A DNA stretch of 6,130 nucleotides from an uncultured Lacticaseibacillus sp. (GTDB lineage: Bacteria > Bacillota > Bacilli > Lactobacillales > Lactobacillaceae): the NCBI GenBank assembly GCA_934370925.1, contig CAKRNG010000050.1:1-6130 (forward strand). Direction: 5' to 3'. The position numbers and the translations under genes were made by a program. This document shows, in pieces, positions 4,983 to 6,130 of the stretch (its first letter is position 1; each line of letters begins with the position of its first letter). Under the pieces are notes generated by a model. That model did no database searches. It had not been told where the DNA came from and saw only the letters and a program-made list of their open reading frames with translations.

Positions 4983-5786
4983 ATGACCGACACGAATGCA
5001 TTACTCATGTTGCAACAACAATTTACCATTTGGACCCTCTACTTCTTTGCGTACGGGTTCGTGGGGTGGCTTTGGGAAAGTGGCTATGTGAGCCTGCAAA
5101 AGAAACGGTGGGTGAATTCCGGTTTTCTCAACGGCCCCGTCATCCCTGTCTACGGCTTCAGCATGACTGCCGTACTCGCGGCCATTCAGCCTTTTGCCAA
5201 CAACCTCATCCTCCTCTACCTGCTCAGCGCCCTCGTCATCACGGTGATTGAGTACGTCACAAGTTGGGGAATGGAAAAGCTTTTCCACGCGCGTTGGTGG
5301 GATTACAGTAAGGTGCCCCTCAACTTGAATGGACGCGTTGCACTCCCCATCTCCGCCTTTTGGGGCCTCGGCGTGGTGGTCATCGTCAAATGCCTGCACC
5401 CCTTCATCGCGCAAATCGTGACGCACCTCAACTTGAAGTACGGGATGTTCGCCGCGATTGTCCTCATTGCGCTCTTCATGTTCGATGTCGGCTTCACTTT
5501 AGCCAACGCCCTCGCATTCGGCGCTGCCACAAAGCGCATTGGGGATGCCATTGCGGACAAGAAAGCCGAAATCGAGGCGAAAATCAAAGAAACGACTGGC
5601 GAAGTCGCACAAAACCACGCCTGGCTGGACGCCTACAAACAGACTAAGCGTGACAACAAGTTGCCTCGTCTCAGTTATGTGCAACGCCGTCTCCTCAAGA
5701 GCTTCCCGAACCTTCAACTGCACGATACCGACACCGCACCGAAAGACATCTCGGATTTGATGGATCTCCTCAAAAAGCGACGGTGA
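4983..5786 (+). CDS. CmpB-like putative ABC-transporter type IV membrane protein (PF06541 family)
   Basis: This 267-residue membrane protein has about five hydrophobic segments (near 14-34, 52-69, 75-96, 121-138 and 153-176), then a charged cytoplasmic tail (183-267) that begins with a probable coiled-coil stretch rich in Lys and Glu (184-209). Family hallmarks are GFLNGPVIPVYG (47-58), the EYVTSW segment (90-95), RWWDYS (104-109) and NLNGR (114-118). Proteins of this kind are annotated as putative ABC-transporter permeases, but no ATPase or binding-protein gene is adjacent and the function of the family is, to my knowledge, not established. There is no signal peptide apart from the first membrane helix. 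The gap to rtpR is 161 nt. The gene ends ahead of a strong terminator at 5884. The family assignment comes from motif memory; the function is unknown. Confidence 0.85.
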   Translation: MTDTNALLMLQQQFTIWTLYFFAYGFVGWLWESGYVSLQKKRWVNSGFLNGPVIPVYGFSMTAVLAAIQPFANNLILLYLLSALVITVIEYVTSWGMEKLFHARWWDYSKVPLNLNGRVALPISAFWGLGVVVIVKCLHPFIAQIVTHLNLKYGMFAAIVLIALFMFDVGFTLANALAFGAATKRIGDAIADKKAEIEAKIKETTGEVAQNHAWLDAYKQTKRDNKLPRLSYVQRRLLKSFPNLQLHDTDTAPKDISDLMDLLKKRR

Positions 5787-5805
5787 GCTTTACGTTTATC
5801 CTTGC

Positions 5806-5869
5806 CCCCGCTTTTGTGGTGCAGGACGACGATTGTCATTAGCGGCTGCGCGCTAATGACTGGGCGGGG
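5806..5869. other. Nested stem structure in the 3' region of the CmpB-like gene
   Basis: A perfect 10-bp stem (GTCATTAGCG 5835-5844 with CGCTAATGAC 5851-5860, 6-nt loop) is enclosed by a possible outer helix, CCCCGC (5806-5811) with GCGGGG (5864-5869). No T-run follows, so it is not an intrinsic terminator by itself. It lies between the stop codon at 5786 and the terminator at 5884. It could be a structured 3' UTR, part of a 3'-derived small RNA, or a dispersed repeat. I recognise no known RNA family. Confidence 0.5.
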
Positions 5870-5883
5870 AGGAATTGCGCCTG

Positions 5884-5931
5884 AAAAGACCCCGATACCG
5901 ACATGACTCTATGCCGGTATCGGGGTCTTTT
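5884..5931. terminator. Strong bidirectional rho-independent terminator
   Basis: A perfect 17-bp stem (5884-5900 with 5915-5931), beginning AAAAGACCCCG and ending CGGGGTCTTTT, closes a 14-nt loop in which CAT and ATG may pair. The flanking A-run and T-run give a U-tail in both directions. Rightward it ends the CmpB-like gene's transcript. Leftward it would stop any transcript arriving from the right. Confidence 0.92.
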
Positions 5932-6014
5932 CTGTAGTTAAAATATAGAAATAAATTAATTGACGATTTAGAACCCGCGCTTGAGAACACATACTACTAT
6001 CCTACCTAAATATT

Positions 6015-6052
6015 AAAAATAAAAGGAACTGAGATTTTGCCTCAATTCCTTT
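6015..6052 (-). terminator. Rho-independent terminator of a leftward gene beyond the right edge
   Basis: On the minus strand AAAGGAATTGAG (6052-6041) pairs with CTCAGTTCCTTT (6033-6022), with one U-G wobble, around a 7-nt loop, and is followed by TATTTTTA. On the plus strand the wobble becomes a C-A mismatch and the tail is only TTTCACT, so leftward use is favoured. The tight fit of a rightward promoter just beyond it suggests the leftward transcript would have to come from across that promoter region, so ownership is uncertain. Confidence 0.55.
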
Positions 6053-6071
6053 CACTGGTGGTAAGGTCATA

Positions 6072-6130
6072 TGTGAGACAAGGCCTCTCTCAAGTATAAT
6101 GACTTCCATAGAGGAATGAAGCACGGAGGG
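6072..6130 (+). promoter_or_regulatory. Promoter and Shine-Dalgarno sequence of a rightward gene starting past the window
   Basis: A perfect TATAAT (6095-6100) has only a weak -35 (TGTGAG, 6072-6077, 17-nt spacer). Transcription would begin near 6107. The window ends in ACGGAGGG (6123-6130), a good ribosome binding site, so an ATG is expected within about ten bases to the right. Nothing of the coding sequence is inside the window. Between 5932 and 6014 I see only AT-rich sequence. Confidence 0.6.

Noticed and set aside
5874..5940. Possible TTG-start mini-ORF after GGGGAGGAA in the 3' region
   Set aside because: The spacing to TTG is only about 2 nt, and the frame consists of the terminator hairpin itself.

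Overview
The window reads as chromosomal DNA from a low-to-moderate GC Gram-positive bacterium, most likely a member of the Lactobacillaceae. The support is an adenosylcobalamin-dependent ribonucleoside-triphosphate reductase of the monomeric Lactobacillus leichmannii type (727 aa, all five functional cysteines in register), strong AGGAGG-type ribosome binding sites, TATAAT promoters, compact rho-independent terminators and coding sequence of about 50% GC. The species cannot be fixed from the sequence alone.

Layout, left to right. A stem-loop (61-95) and a terminator (96-125) end a leftward gene for a MIP-family membrane channel (150-809, minus). A divergent intergenic region (810-1030) carries one promoter for the channel and one for a rightward D-2-hydroxyacid dehydrogenase (1031-1978), which ends in a strong hairpin terminator (1999-2045). 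An intergenic stretch (2046-2206) has no credible gene but contains a near-perfect ParB-binding parS site (2188-2203). Next to it lies the C-terminal half of a LysE-type exporter (minus strand, to 2207), whose N-terminal half is missing. Where that half should be, there is instead the control region of the ribonucleotide reductase: two NrdR-box-like 16-mers exactly 32 bp apart (2517-2532 and 2549-2564) and candidate promoters. The reductase gene occupies 2638-4821. A 75-nt imperfect palindrome (4859-4933) separates it from a gene for a multi-spanning membrane protein of the CmpB-like family PF06541 (4983-5786), of unknown function. After that come a structured 3' region (5806-5869), a bidirectional terminator (5884-5931), a terminator for a leftward gene lying beyond the right edge (6015-6052), and a promoter plus Shine-Dalgarno sequence for a rightward gene that starts just beyond base 6130.

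The genes look like independent single-gene units, each with its own signals, rather than one pathway. The clearest functional logic is in dNTP supply: a B12-dependent reductase under probable NrdR control. The parS site suggests the region lies in the origin-proximal part of the chromosome. I found no CRISPR array, tRNA, rRNA, insertion sequence, phage gene or new multi-gene system. The items most worth checking are the parS site, the NrdR tandem, the decapitated exporter gene and the two unexplained RNA or DNA structures at 4859-4933 and 5806-5869.
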